This document shows positions 29,052 to 39,919 of a DNA stretch of 64,000 nucleotides, one piece after another. This stretch comes from Rhodosorus marinus (taxonomy: Eukaryota; Rhodophyta; Stylonematophyceae; Stylonematales; Stylonemataceae), in NCBI GenBank assembly GCA_029953675.1, contig JAMWBK010000008.1, forward strand, positions 186,001 through 250,000, in the 5' to 3' direction. The notes below the pieces were generated by a model. The model saw only the letters and a program-made list of their open reading frames with translations. It did not search any database and was not told the origin of the DNA. Numbering within the stretch: position 1 is the first letter of the stretch; each line of letters opens with the position of its first letter. Position numbers and translations under genes: made by a program.

Positions 29052-29995
29052 TTGGTGAATCGCACGGATGACTTGCAAAACACCCTTTCTTGGGACTTGC
29101 ACTACGATGCCTACCGCCAACTTCTCGCGCAGATGGTCTCATCTTCCCCAGATCGCGTCCGCCTGCGGAGTCTTGGATGGTGTATCAGCTCACTGGGGCG
29201 CATGGCTGTCCCCGCTTTTCCGCCACTCACACTCACAGATTTCGAAGTGCGCACTTCTCTGCGTTTATACCTCGGCTTGCATCAGCCGCCCTAGCCTTCC
29301 GAGATGGGTTCACCGTCCCCTCTATGCTCTCAGAACGAATATACCGCGGATTTTGGCGCCCGTGTGCTCGCCAGCTGCCGCGCTGTGAACGGCCCCCAAA
29401 CCCGACGACATTACGCGGATCTTGAACCTGTTATACCGCGTTCTTTGACCTATCGCACGGCAAGCCGGTCTTGAAATAGAACATGAGTGGCCCCTGCCTG
29501 TCACAGACTACCAGAATGATGAAAGCCGGGTGGCTGACCTCGTGGTCATCTGTGACGATAGCCGCCGTACGACGTTCGTTGATCTTGTTGCTCCTAATCC
29601 TCAGGCTAGTCGATCTTTGCCGGCTGCGGAAGAGCGCCGTGGATTTGCCGCTGCCAATATGAGATGTCGCGGAGAGTTGAAATATGCGGGGGCCCTGTCT
29701 TCCCCAGGTAATGGTGCTTCGGCTCTAGCTCATCGCCTGGTACCTCTGTGGTCATTGAGTGCTTTGGGTCTCCGATTAAACCATTCGTTCGGGTTTATCG
29801 AGGGGATTCCTTTGGTTCTCGTTGGCTTCGGGAATTGTTCCTCGAACGCCCTGACAGTCTGTCCTCGTTGTTTACCCGTTTAAGTTTCTTGCCGTGGCGT
29901 ATGAACGCCGCTTTGATGTTGGAGGCGCGCGATCTTCGCCGCGCTTAGTCTTTTTTTTCCCCTACGCGTTTTTTTCTTTCAGCCTCCGATTAAAC
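29052..29995 (+). mobile_element. RLE-C 3' portion, decayed copy C1
   Basis: Translates, with interruptions, to the C-terminal third of an RLE ORF2: LQNTLSWDLHYDAYRQLLAQ, TLTDFEVRTSLRLYLGLHQP, CSQ...FGA (knuckle), ADLVVICDDSRRTTFVDLVA (D-x14-D nuclease), LPAAEERRG and ALAHRLVPL. In-frame stops occur near 29294 and 29475, and the knuckle cysteine pair is damaged (SPLC for CPLC). It ends with the family tail: a T-rich stretch, then CCTCCGATTAAACCAATTCG. Copy C2 on the other strand is better preserved. Confidence 0.8.
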
Positions 29996-29999
29996 CAAT

Positions 30000-30369
30000 T
30001 CGTTCATTGGTGAATTTATGGCAATTTGATGACAAAATATTACGAACCAAAAAGGTTGATACCCGAGTACACTTAGTCGACAATTATGAACCAAAAAAAA
30101 AAAAAACGCGAGTACACTTCGCTGTGAATATTCACGGAACCGCAAAAACTAGAATAACACAATAAAATACATATAAATCGTACTAGGTTTTTAACCGAAA
30201 GACTTTATTCTTCAACAATTGGATACCCTTAACATGGATTGTAGATAATAAATATCCTCACATCCAATTGTTCGAACGAATGGTCCAATTGTTAATGTTA
30301 TACTCATATGAAAAATGGTTTAAATTTATTTTTAATCATTCTTATGTTTATTTTCGGGTAACGAGTGCG
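30000..30369. other. AT-rich spacer
   Basis: AT-rich sequence with an A14 run and a loosely repeated 40-bp unit (ATTACGAACCAAAAA... CGAGTACACTT and ATTATGAACCAAAAA... CGAGTACACTT at about 30045-30115). No gene is seen. Confidence 0.5.
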
Positions 30370-31680
30370 GTGACTTGTTAGATCAGGGGTACCAAGCGAT
30401 GTGCTAGTGCCGAAGCACGAACACCAGGGGAAGACAAAGCCCCCGCGTATTTGATCTCTTTGCGTCGTCGCATACTGGCGGCGGCAGATCCACGGCGCTC
30501 CCCCGCAGCCGGGAGATAACGAATAGCTTGAGGATTAGGAACAGCAAGATCAACGTATGTGGTACGGCGGCTGTCGTCACAGGTGATCACCAGGTCGGCT
30601 ACACGGCGTTCATCATTTTGAAAGTCCGCGACGGGTAAAGGTTTTTCACGTTCGATTTCCAGACCGGCTTGCCGGACTATAGGCCGAAGTTCCCGGTATA
30701 ACAGGTTCAAGATCCGTGCATGGCGGCGGGTTCGAGCACCTTTCACCGCCGGGCAACTAGCGAGCAGGTGGGCGCCAAAATCTGCGTTATCTTCAGTCTG
30801 AGAGCAGAGAGGGCACGACGAACCCATCTCGTACGGCCAGGGGGGCTGATGTAAGCCGAGGTATAAGCGCAGTGAAGTACGCACTTCGAAATCCGACAGT
30901 GTGAGTGGCAGAAAGGCTGGTACGGTCATGAGCCACTGAGAGCTAATAACCCCTCCAAGACTACGTAGGCGGGCGTGAGCGCGAGAAGATGAGACCATCT
31001 GCGCGAGGAGTCGGCCATATGCAGCACGGTGCAAGTCCCAAGAGAGGATATTTTGCAGCGCATCCGTGCGTGCTTGAGCTCGGCTCCCAGCGCGCTGGGA
31101 ATCATCAGGAGGATCAACTGGAACTTCTTCTTCTGCGGCAACCACTGGGTCAATCTCCACTAGAACAGGTTCAGGCGCAGGACGAATCCCCGGGGCGGAG
31201 CCTCGAGAGCGGTCAAATACAGCTCGCCAGTCAGGAAGACGGGGTTGAACGGTTTCGGGGAGACTAGTACAGGAATTCAGGGCGGCTTGGAGCTCCAGAA
31301 ACAAGTCTTGGGCGCTTTCCGGTACGCAGGGAAGCAAGACACCCCGCGAGAGCCTCGCCATCAAATTGCGGAGCTTCGAGATACCCAAACTGCTCAAAGT
31401 GGGAAGCGCGGTTCCCCAGGCCACTACTGCGGCTGCGGGTTGGACCACAACACGGTTGCAGAGGCTCAGTCCCCCCAATCGCAATGGGAGGCCTACCTGG
31501 GCGCGCACAACATCACAGGTGGGTCGCGACAGAGCGCTCAGCTCCTCATCGAGAAAATACCCAAGGTCACGGAAACTTTCAGCATCCGCACGAGTGGCCA
31601 ACCACCGGCCCCAATGAGTTGGGAGTGAGCGGAGCCAATAGGTTAACCGCTGACTGCAACAATACCGAAACAACAACAAC
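30370..31680 (-). mobile_element. RLE-C ORF2 C-terminal half, copy C2
   Basis: An open 433-codon frame on the minus strand, 5'-truncated so that the RT core is absent. It starts in the thumb (LTYWLRSLPTHWGRW, VGLPLRLGGLSL, both close to RLE-A), has an acidic linker (VEIDPVVAAEEEVPVDPPDD), the block LQNILSWDLHRAAY, a knuckle C-x2-C-x11-H-x4-C and the nuclease ADLVITCDDSRRTTYVDLAV. It ends at LVPLI, about 50 residues short of the C-terminus seen in the fragment at 41871-42168. Lack of RT and of both ends argues against a host gene despite the open frame. Confidence 0.8.
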
Positions 31681-31807
31681 GAGCACTGGAGGAAGCCCGG
31701 AGGTAGAATCGGTGTTTATCTCTCTTTATTGGCTTTATTGGACTTTGCTGGACTTTACTGGACTTTACTAGCATAGCCTGAAGCGCTACGCAAGGCGTGA
31801 AGATGAA

Positions 31808-34800
31808 CTAATAACTAGGGAGGGAAGCATGCAACCCCAGGCGCCGATGGCGCGCCTCGGAAAGCATGTCGCTGGAATATCGCCAAAGGGAGACACTTAA
31901 ACGCCTCAAGAGCGCCAAATATTCAGTAGGATGCTCAGCAAAACATTTCCGCAACCACTCTAAACCCGACTTATCCACGTGACCAAAGCTTTCCACAATG
32001 AATGGCTGGAACCGGTGAGAGCGACCCTCAGCGCAAGGCAGACTGGCCATGCTCTCAGCATACCGTCGTTCCTTAACTCTTCGAAGGGCTGAAGCCGCGG
32101 CCCCCCGGCGGCGGGCGGCTGCGATGAGGTGGGCGCTGGCCACGGGGCAGGTAATCGCAAGGTCCACATATGTTGAGCGTCTGGCAGCAGCGTCGGAGAC
32201 GAGGAGATCGGCTATACAACGGGGCGGTGCAGAGTCCGATATTGATCTGGGCAGTTCCGACTCAACCTCAACCGTATGCCCTATCCGAGTCAAAAATTCG
32301 CTGAGGATGTACTGGAGGCGAGTGTGACGCCTCGTACGGAGACCTCTCAACAGTCCGCAGCAACCCAGGAAGTGGTAGCCACAAGCGTCAATCCGGCTCT
32401 CACATCCCTGACAGAAAGACGGCCGATTAGAGTGCCACGGAGCCTGTGGCAAACCGAGATAGATCCGTGCGGCAGAACGGAACTGGAAAGCATCGAGACG
32501 ATGACTCAATGACGACGGCAGAGTGGTTAACCACAAGTGCGAGAGGTGGCCTCCCATGCCGCGGAGACGAGCGGCAGTGGTAGGCGGCGTGAGAGGAGAA
32601 TTGAGCATGACTGTGTGAGCGGCACTGTGTTGGCCCCAGGTGAGGCTATGTTGAATCACATCAGTGCGGGAGCTCCACAATCGGCTCAAACCCGGGTAGT
32701 CTGCAACAGGGGGCCCGGGGCTAGCCTCTCCGTCATCGGCAAGAACTCGGTCGAGGGGACAATCCTCAATCGCTTCAGCTCGTCCCCATAACAGCTCCCT
32801 CCAGGAACGAAAGCGGGACCGATTTGCGTCCGGCACGGCGTTGCACCTCCTGAACGCGTGTTGAAGACCATCATAAATTGTCAAAAGCGGGGGCGGCAGG
32901 CTCACTGGATCCTCGTTGGTCAAAGCTCGAGCCAAGAGGCAGGCACTTCGCATCTGGAAGGTCACCAACGTTCGCAGCGCGGTAGCCCAGGAGGCAACCG
33001 CCGCTGGCGAGCATACCAGCCCACGGTCTGCGACGCCGAATCCCCTAATCGCAACGGTAGAGCGATCTGTGCACGAATAAAGTCCCTGTCGGGAGCAGCT
33101 TCAAGATCGAGGGGCTCATCCAAGAGCGTTCCCCAGTGTTGCAGGGTCATTTCGTCGGCTTTAGCCGCGATCCACGAGCCCCAAGCTGGAGGCAGGCTGC
33201 GCAACCAGTAGTTGAGTCTGGGACCGGCACAAAAGCGGGAAAGCAAGCAGGCCGATTGCAGCATGCTGTGGGGTAGGTGCTCAATGGCGTCGGTGAGTTG
33301 CTTGTGCCGTGCCAAAACTCGCTCGCAGGATGCTTGGACAAAGTTGTCAGTCCCCAATCCGACGCCGTGGTGTTCGAACCCTTCACGTTCGCTGATTAGT
33401 CGCAGAGTGGGTGGCAGAGAGTTCAGCGAAACGTCCCTCGGGGGGAGAAAGCGACATTTTTCTGTTTCCACAGTCAAACCGACGCGACGTGCAATCGCTT
33501 CGATCGCGGTCAGTCCCCTAGCCAGGGTGTCAGGGGTGCCCAGCAATGTTACGTCATCGTGGTACGCGCAGATTCGAAGATCCGAGACCTCAGTCGAAAG
33601 ACGTAAAAGTACGAGCTGTAGGGCACAGGCATGAAGAAGAGGTCCGCAAGGGTCGCCTTGTTGGACGCCAGTATGTGCTTGAAAAACAGTGCCCTCCGTT
33701 GTCAAGTAGGGGAGGCTCTCGCCTCCGTAAATACCCGATAGAAACGGCCACGCCTCCGGAAACACACGTCGGAGCACCTCTAGCGCATGCGTCCGCGACA
33801 CGCTGTTGAATGCGTTCAGGAAATCAACCACCAAGACTCCCCACTCCGGCCTACTGGCGCGTTCTAGCTCGATCCCATGGGTGATCAGTTCGCAACCCCC
33901 AGAAAATCCCACCCCTACTTGCAAGGGCGCCATAAAAGCTGTGACGCGCTGGCGAAGGCGCTGGCATAGCCACCTCCCGGCTAACTTCCGTAGGCTCTCC
34001 ACCATCCCGATCGGCCGGAGACGCGGGTGGGCCGGCTGGTGGTCAGGTTTCGTGAGCAAGCAAAGCTGTGCCTGCCGGAGATGTTCCCATGGCGCGGACG
34101 CACCCGATTCGCCCTGGAACAACTTGTTAAGGATCCTCAGAAGCGCGCTCTGGCCAGGCTGGCTCAGGGCCTGCAATAGCTCTGTTCTTAGTCCGGAGGG
34201 TCCGGGACAGCGTCCCCGACGCGAGGTACGAAGCAAATCCTCCAGGTCAGACTCACTGAGCGTCAGATCGATGCGAAACCTGGCCAACTCCGGACGGTCC
34301 AAGAATACCTCGAATTCAGGGGACAAATCCACGTCGGACTCAGGGAACAAAGACGACACCGTCTGGGCGAGACTATCATCGTAGGGGAGGACAGGCGCCT
34401 GGCCCTCAAAACCCGCGCCGCTCGACTTAAATCGCCCACTGCTACCAATTTCTGTAGTCGAGCTGGCACGGGCGACACTGTGCCATGCCGAGTCCGACGG
34501 GCGGATGGTGCTGACGACGCCAAATAGCTGCGCTGTAGTACTTCGAAGTCTCCCTTCAAGAACAGGGCCAGTCGGTCTCGTACTCGCCATCTGCGCTCCG
34601 ATGTGTGAATGGGGGCCAGAATCAGGCGCGGCATGACCCCCAGAAAAACCCAAATGACTGTGTCCCGAATGTTGCGAGCCAGGCTCGTGAAGATGAAATC
34701 GAGAATGGTTCCAGCTACTAGAAGGTCTCCACGAGGAAGGACGACTGGGGGAATGCCCCCACGGAGGGGAAGCGAGCCTCCTTCCAAAGAAATCCACCGC

Positions 34801-34877
34801 CGGAGCCAACTCCGAAAACGCGTACGCCAAATGCCCCAGTCTCCGCCCTCCTTCAGGACATAAGACTGTAGATCCAT
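31808..34877 (-). pseudogene. RLE-A copy A5 ORF2, two frameshifts
   Basis: Starts at the same ATG as in A1 (34877). One base is missing near 34408 (GGTTTTGAGGGCC where A1 has GGTTTTGGAGGGCC) and one near 33047 in a C run (AATCCCCTAA where copy A7 has one C more). All RT motifs (DFLNAFN, GVQQGDPCGP, YHDDVTLLG) and the knuckle and nuclease are preserved in the three frame segments. The copy is therefore young but probably not able to make full-length ORF2. Confidence 0.85.
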
Positions 34878-34908
34878 AGGCTGCGACCTCGCAGCCGTGC
34901 CTGGAGCG

Positions 34909-36303
34909 CTAATCGTGCTTCTCCCCCTTAGACCCGGGGGAGTCGGTCCTCGCTCTCTTACCTCCTATCCGCACCAAAGTCGTGAGCCTCCCACTCCGCG
35001 AGGCTCGCGGAACGGATCCCGCGGGCTTCAGCAAAGTAACCTGGGCGTCCTCCACCGCTATGCCCTCAGTCTGCTCCCCTGCCTCACCACTCTCGCTGGA
35101 AGTAGTGCTGGAAGCAGAGCCCTCCAAAATCCCCACCCGCTGCAGCTCTGTCTTGTAGCGCGAAGTCAGCACAAGTCGCCTCTCCAGATCGAAGAAACTG
35201 GAAACCGCCATGCGCAGGTGACGAGGGCCCGACCGGAACCGCTCCAACAAGATCCTCTCAAGGCGCTGAATCCGTAGCCAATGGATCGCTGCCGCCTTCA
35301 CGCTGCTCTCATGCTCAGAGAGCCCTGCCGTTTCTCCCGGAGACAGGAAATTGCCCGAGAAACGGTCAAAATCGAAGTGCAAAACCACCTGCGGGTTGCA
35401 GCGCAGCCACCGGGCGCTCTCAGGCCACTGCTCGGTAGGCTTCGCCCGCAAGGCCTCCAGGTACTTGGCGGCGGTGGCGGAGACCAAAAACAGCACATCG
35501 CGGCCCTCATAGTTTGCGAAGAAGAAATCACCCCGGCTGCACCCTAACGATTCCGCAAAAGTGTCCCGGAAGTCTCGCATAGACGGAACCTGTCCTCGTG
35601 TAGTCTGGGGCCGGACATTTCGCACCCACAGAAATTGGAGAGTGGTCTCCACAGGTCCATCCTGAGGCTTGCGAGATGGTATGAAACGGAGCATAGCGGC
35701 CGTACGTGTGGCAGTGGTGCCCTTCCGCAAGACTGATGCGTACGAAGCGCCCCCCTTGCGGCCACCACGTGCCCCCGAAGTAGCTGGGAGCTGGTGACGA
35801 CCTGAGGGCTGGTCCAAGAGAGGGAAGTCCACAGCTGCAGTTTCCGCACAGTCACCACCACCATTGCCTCGAGTCCCCGAGCGCTGAAGCGCGTTTTGTC
35901 CCGGCCTGCCGCTCCCCAACGTCGTACTGTCCCGCGCAGAAGCAACAGCCCTCGCCTGTCCCGGGACAGGTTCATGTTGATTGACCGGATGTTGACTGCC
36001 TTCAGCCAACGCTGCCACTCTGGCGCAATTCAAATTCTCGTCCGAATTTGAATTTGACCTGGCCAGCAATCCCGATTCCAGCCCACCTAGCTTCTGGGTG
36101 AGCTGAGGGAGCACTCCACGATCACTCGCAGCCGTGATCAGGCTGGTGACAGCGAAGATAAGTGAACGCGCCTGGGTGCCAGAAGCGCCTTCCAAGTCAA
36201 CCTCGGAAGAAAACGTGCCGCAGCTGAGGCGAACACGGAGTCCCCCACCTGGCAGTGCCTCCTTGGGAGGAGGCTCCGTCGAGTGCGGAGATATCCCTAC
36301 CAT
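34909..36303 (-). CDS. RLE-A copy A5 ORF1 protein
   Basis: 464-residue open frame from the ATG at 36303, nearly identical to the ORF1 of A1, with small in-frame differences (loss of SEF-type residues after FSSE, and of a few residues before AAVDFPLLD). The RNVRPQTTRGQV...MRDFRDTF core is intact. It ends 31 bases before the ORF2 start, as in A1. Confidence 0.7.
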   Translation of the reverse strand: MVGISPHSTEPPPKEALPGGGLRVRLSCGTFSSEVDLEGASGTQARSLIFAVTSLITAASDRGVLPQLTQKLGGLESGLLARSNSNSDENLNCARVAALAEGSQHPVNQHEPVPGQARAVASARDSTTLGSGRPGQNALQRSGTRGNGGGDCAETAAVDFPLLDQPSGRHQLPATSGARGGRKGGASYASVLRKGTTATRTAAMLRFIPSRKPQDGPVETTLQFLWVRNVRPQTTRGQVPSMRDFRDTFAESLGCSRGDFFFANYEGRDVLFLVSATAAKYLEALRAKPTEQWPESARWLRCNPQVVLHFDFDRFSGNFLSPGETAGLSEHESSVKAAAIHWLRIQRLERILLERFRSGPRHLRMAVSSFFDLERRLVLTSRYKTELQRVGILEGSASSTTSSESGEAGEQTEGIAVEDAQVTLLKPAGSVPRASRSGRLTTLVRIGGKRARTDSPGSKGEKHD

Positions 36304-36568
36304 CCTGAGGGAATCCGCCAAGGAAACGTTGCACCACCAATATGAAACCGCACCGAGAGAATAATCGACCAAACCCAACCCAAATAGGAAAGGCCCCGCA
36401 ACTCACCCACCCGGAAGACAGAAGTAGTTGCAAATGCAAACGACGCCCCGCGGAAAATCGAGGGGAAGGCGTACCAGAGGAAGCGCTTCCCGTAAACGAA
36501 CACGCTCGCGACCGAAAAAGAAACAAAACCCCAATCCTCGACAACTAGCATCATACTTGTAACTGCTT

Positions 36569-36620
36569 ATGCTAGTAAAGTCCAATGCTAGTAAAGGCTA
36601 GCATTGGACTTTACTAGCAT
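36569..36620. repeat. Perfect 23-bp inverted repeat at an A5/A6 junction
   Basis: Two 23-bp arms (36569-36591 and 36598-36620) are exact reverse complements around the six bases TAAAGG. Both arms carry the RLE-A terminal phrase GCTAGTAAAGTCC. It lies between the 5' end of copy A5 and the 3' end of copy A6, so it is made of opposed 3'-end sequences of the family. Confidence 0.9.
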
Positions 36621-37745
36621 AGCCTGAAGCGCTACGCAAGGCGTGAAGATGAACTAATAACTAGGGAGGGAAGCATGCAACCCCAGGCGCCGATGGCGCG
36701 CCTCGGAAAGCATGTCGCTGGAATATCGCCAAAGGGAGACACTTAAACGCCTCAAGAGCGCCAAATATTCAGTAGGATGCTCAGCAAAACATTTCCGCAA
36801 CCACTCTAAACCCGACTTATCCACGTGACCAAAGCTTTCCACAATGAATGGCTGGAACCGGTGAGAGCGACCCTCAGCGCAAGGCAGACTGGCCATGCTC
36901 TCAGCATACCGTCGTTCCTTAACTCTTCGAAGGGCTGAAGCCGCGGCCCCCCGGCGGCGGGCGGCTGCGATGAGGTGGGCGCTGGCCACGGGGCAGGTAA
37001 TCGCAAGGTCCACATATGTTGAGCGTCTGGCAGCAGCGTCGGAGACGAGGAGATCGGCTATACAACGGGGCGGTGCAGAGTCCGATATTGATCTGGGCAG
37101 TTCCGACTCAACCTCAACCGTATGCCCTATCCGAGTCAAAAATTCGCTGAGGATGTACTGGAGGCGAGTGTGACGCCTCGTACGGAGACCTCTCAACAGT
37201 CCGCAGCAACCCAGGAAGTGGTAGCCACAAGCGTCAATCCGGCTCTCACATCCCTGACAGAAAGACGGCCGATTAGAGTGCCACGGAGCCTGTGGCAAAC
37301 CGAGATAGATCCGTGCGGCAGAACGGAACTGGAAAGCATCGAGACGATGACTCAATGACGACGGTAGAGTGGTTAACCACAAGTGCGAGAGGTGGCCTCC
37401 CATGCCGCGGAGACGAGCGGCAGTGGTAGGCGGCGTGAGAGGAGAATTGAGCATGACTGTGTGAGCGGCACTGTGTTGGCCCCAGGTGAGGCTATGTTGA
37501 ATCACATCAGTGCGGGAGCTCCACAATCGGCTCAAACCCGGGTAGTCTGCAACAGGTGACCCGGGGCTAGCCTCTCCGTCATCGGCAAGAACTCGGTCGA
37601 GGGGACAATCCTCAATCGCTTCAGCTCGTCCCCATAACAGCTCCCTCCAGGAACGAAAGCGGGACCGATTTGCGTCCGGCACGGCGTTGCACCTCCTGAA
37701 CGCGTGTTGAAGATCATCATAAATTGTCAAAAGCGGGGGCGGCAG
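36611..37745 (-). mobile_element. RLE-A 3' fragment A6
   Basis: 5'-truncated copy in the same orientation as A5 and almost identical to it (shared differences from A1 such as AAMRW in the antisense frame and CCGATATTGATCTGG). The open frame covers the thumb to the C-terminus: LTIYDDLQHAFRRC, the zinc knuckle and the nuclease. Near identity to A5 suggests either a recent insertion or local duplication. Confidence 0.85.
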
Positions 37746-37808
37746 GATGCTCAGTGAAACATTTCCGCAACCACTCCAAACCCGACTACTCCACGTGACC
37801 AAAGCTTA
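37746..37808 (-). mobile_element. Short RLE-A 3' scrap
   Basis: GGATGCTCAGTGAAACATTT followed by CCGCAACCACTCCAAACCCG repeats the coding sequence for VESFG...LEWLRKCF of RLE-A, but with differences from A6, so it is a separate piece fused to its 5' end. Confidence 0.7.
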
Positions 37809-37904
37809 TCTTACTTATCGTGGTTAGTATCCTCGATTCCAGCTCGTATTCCCGTGGTGTTTATTTTCAGGTTTGTTATCCACTAGTTATTACCGGTGTG
37901 GTAA

Positions 37905-38000
37905 TTCTCTCCTTGAACGCTGCTTTGATGTTGGAGGCCTATCTTCGCCGCGCCCCCCCTCGGGGGTTCTTCTTCCAGTTTCCGATTAAACAAACTCATT
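37905..38000 (+). mobile_element. RLE-C 3'-terminal fragment
   Basis: Matches the final codons (NAALMLEA, LRRA) and tail of RLE-C (CCCCTCGGGGGTTCTT, TTTCCGATTAAACAAACTCA). About 95 bp, truncated at its 5' end. Confidence 0.75.
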
Positions 38001-38164
38001 CACTTTCTCAAGCTCCAAACAAGCTGAGTTATATTTTAAAACGAAATTCTTTAGTCTGCCTAGTTTGACAGTGTTCGATATTTCCAAAGGGAGCCCAGGG
38101 GGCCTACTGCCGACCAGCTACGGAAGGATGGGGAAGGGGATGAGGGTTGGACCCAATGTTGGGA

Positions 38165-39718
38165 CTATGCCATCTTCGTATGGGCGAATACATTGTCTGG
38201 ATCAAGGTTATTCTTCAAAAGCATAATCCGCTCTCGGGTTGCTGAACGATAACCGGCCGGGCCTCCTTTCCCTTCCTCATCCCAAAGGCTGAAGTTGGGG
38301 TAGTAAACAAGCTGTGTAGTGGGCCCAAACTCGTTTTTGAAGTATTTTCTTGTCCATTTCTGAGCGGTAAGCATGTTATCGCTGGGGCCGTCGCCCTCAG
38401 CGGGTTCCATGCAGCCTGCGATGATCAGCATTTTGCCCTCTCGTAGAGCTGTGCAAGACGTGTTCTCCGTGGGCACCTTCAGCACTGCCTCCCCTGTGAA
38501 AACGAATGCACTTGTGACCTCTCTCGGCCTCTTCAACATCATGAGCCTTACATGATCGTCCACAGCCTTGTCATTGCCAATAAACCCGTCTTCCATTGCA
38601 GGGCGTACAGACATGTAGTACCTATGACCCGGTGGGAAGAGCATCGTGTGATTGTCCTGGATCTCAACCAAGTCCTCTGGACGGCAGGTGGACATCGTCG
38701 GTTCCAAGAAATCTGTGAAATACTTCTTCGTGAGCTCCTCGCCAATCTGAGGATCACCAAATACCGTTTGCTGGACCACGAACGCTGGAGCTCCTTCGAA
38801 AGGCGGTGGCGTTGCGAACGCGAGCGTAGGGTTGTAGCTAGGTGCGACCTCTCCATTTTCTTTCGCTTTTATGTACATCTTCATGATATGGGCGATTTTA
38901 TCAACGTTTTCAGGAGTCATCACCCACATCATAATACCACCGTATCCATGAACTTTCTTTCCGTCCACGATAAAGGACTCTAACGGATGGAGCTGAAGCT
39001 TCATACGCATTACGACGCCGAGGTTCCATCCTGCACCACGCGCTAACCACATCTGTTCAGCGTTCGTTTCCTCGGAAATGTGTCGTAGCTGACCGTCGGC
39101 GGATACAAACTCTACTTCCAGGAGGTTATCGACGCTAAGTCCATGTTGTGCGCTGAGAAGCCCCCATCCTCCCCCCAGCGTGAATCCACCGAGACCAGTG
39201 TCATAGTACTGCCCATTGACCGCCGCGAGATCGTGTTCCTGGGTTGCTCGATCAACGTCAACTGCTAAACAACCCCCATCGACCCACGCGGTACGGTTTT
39301 GAGCGTCAACTTCCACCTTTCTCATTAGCCGCAAATCGATGACAACCTGCCCCGACATCGAGGACTGGTCAAACATGTGGCGCCCTCCTGCAACGGATAC
39401 GGTGAGGTTCCGGTTGCGCGCAAATTTCACCGTCTTCTGCGCATCGCTAGAAGTAACTGGCTGCACGATAGCCAATGGCTTCTTCGGTGGGTCGTAGCAA
39501 TTGAAGCAGTGGGTTGCTTCTTCATACCCCTCACCCCCTTTCTCTAACACCTTACCTTGAACCAACCCCTTTAACTCCGCCAAGTCCGACGGCTTTTCAA
39601 CCTTGTGCTCAACCACCTTCGCCTCCTGCATGTCAACCTTTTCCTCCTCTCCATTGTTCTCTCCATCGTTCTCTCCGCCCTTCCCAACTCCGCAAAAAAG
39701 CCTCTTTAGAAACCGCAT
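38165..39718 (-). CDS. FAD-linked oxidoreductase, berberine-bridge type
   Basis: 517 residues from the ATG at 39718 (MRFLKRLFCG); the frame extends upstream only with non-ATG codons. A Lys/Glu-rich N-terminal extension of about 60 residues precedes the FAD_binding_4 fold: PLAIVQPVTSSDAQKTVKFA, then VAGGRHMFD, whose histidine (about residue 114) is the usual site of the 8-alpha FAD link, and GLGGFTLGGGWGLLSAQHGL. The cysteine that forms the second link in plant berberine-bridge enzymes is not in its usual place, so monocovalent FAD is likely. The C-terminus holds the BBE motif region (VYYPNFSLWDEE and LDPDNVFAH). It probably oxidises a sugar or alcohol with oxygen; the substrate is not predictable. 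No clear secretion signal is seen. It stands alone between retroelement regions. Confidence 0.82.
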   Translation of the reverse strand: MRFLKRLFCGVGKGGENDGENNGEEEKVDMQEAKVVEHKVEKPSDLAELKGLVQGKVLEKGGEGYEEATHCFNCYDPPKKPLAIVQPVTSSDAQKTVKFARNRNLTVSVAGGRHMFDQSSMSGQVVIDLRLMRKVEVDAQNRTAWVDGGCLAVDVDRATQEHDLAAVNGQYYDTGLGGFTLGGGWGLLSAQHGLSVDNLLEVEFVSADGQLRHISEETNAEQMWLARGAGWNLGVVMRMKLQLHPLESFIVDGKKVHGYGGIMMWVMTPENVDKIAHIMKMYIKAKENGEVAPSYNPTLAFATPPPFEGAPAFVVQQTVFGDPQIGEELTKKYFTDFLEPTMSTCRPEDLVEIQDNHTMLFPPGHRYYMSVRPAMEDGFIGNDKAVDDHVRLMMLKRPREVTSAFVFTGEAVLKVPTENTSCTALREGKMLIIAGCMEPAEGDGPSDNMLTAQKWTRKYFKNEFGPTTQLVYYPNFSLWDEEGKGGPAGYRSATRERIMLLKNNLDPDNVFAHTKMA

Positions 39719-39919
39719 ATTGTTGCCAGATTTCGATTTCGCAAAAAAGCCAAGGTTCTGCCCCCGCTCCACTACGCTGTCCCAAAGTGATACCCAACTA
39801 ATCAAAGCCCATTACTAGCTTCTTTCTATGTATTCCACAACCTCCCGAGACCCCTTTATCTCCACCGTCAGGCTGGGGGGAAAGTGTACGGCTAGGTTAG
39901 CTTGGGTAAAAAGTATGCA

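Larger units (their letters stand above)
31731..36554 (-). mobile_element. RLE-A copy A5, near full length
   Basis: Minus-strand copy of the whole element, over 95% identical to A1 by eye. The 3' end carries several 9-10-bp tail units (AGTAAAGTCC type) at 31731-31769 beyond the usual end. The 5' end stops about 20 bp short of A1 and has a different first stretch (AAGTATGATGCTAG). ORF1 is open; ORF2 has two single-base deletions. No clear target-site duplication was found. Confidence 0.88.

Noticed and set aside
30378-31679. 433-codon open frame as a possible host gene
   Set aside because: Its thumb, zinc knuckle and D-x14-D nuclease match RLE elements, and identical pieces occur at 40668-40801 and 41871-42168, so it is a retroelement remnant.
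39719-39805. Upstream extension of the FAD oxidoreductase to 39805
   Set aside because: The extended frame begins with TTG; the first ATG is at 39718 and starts a plausible N-terminus.
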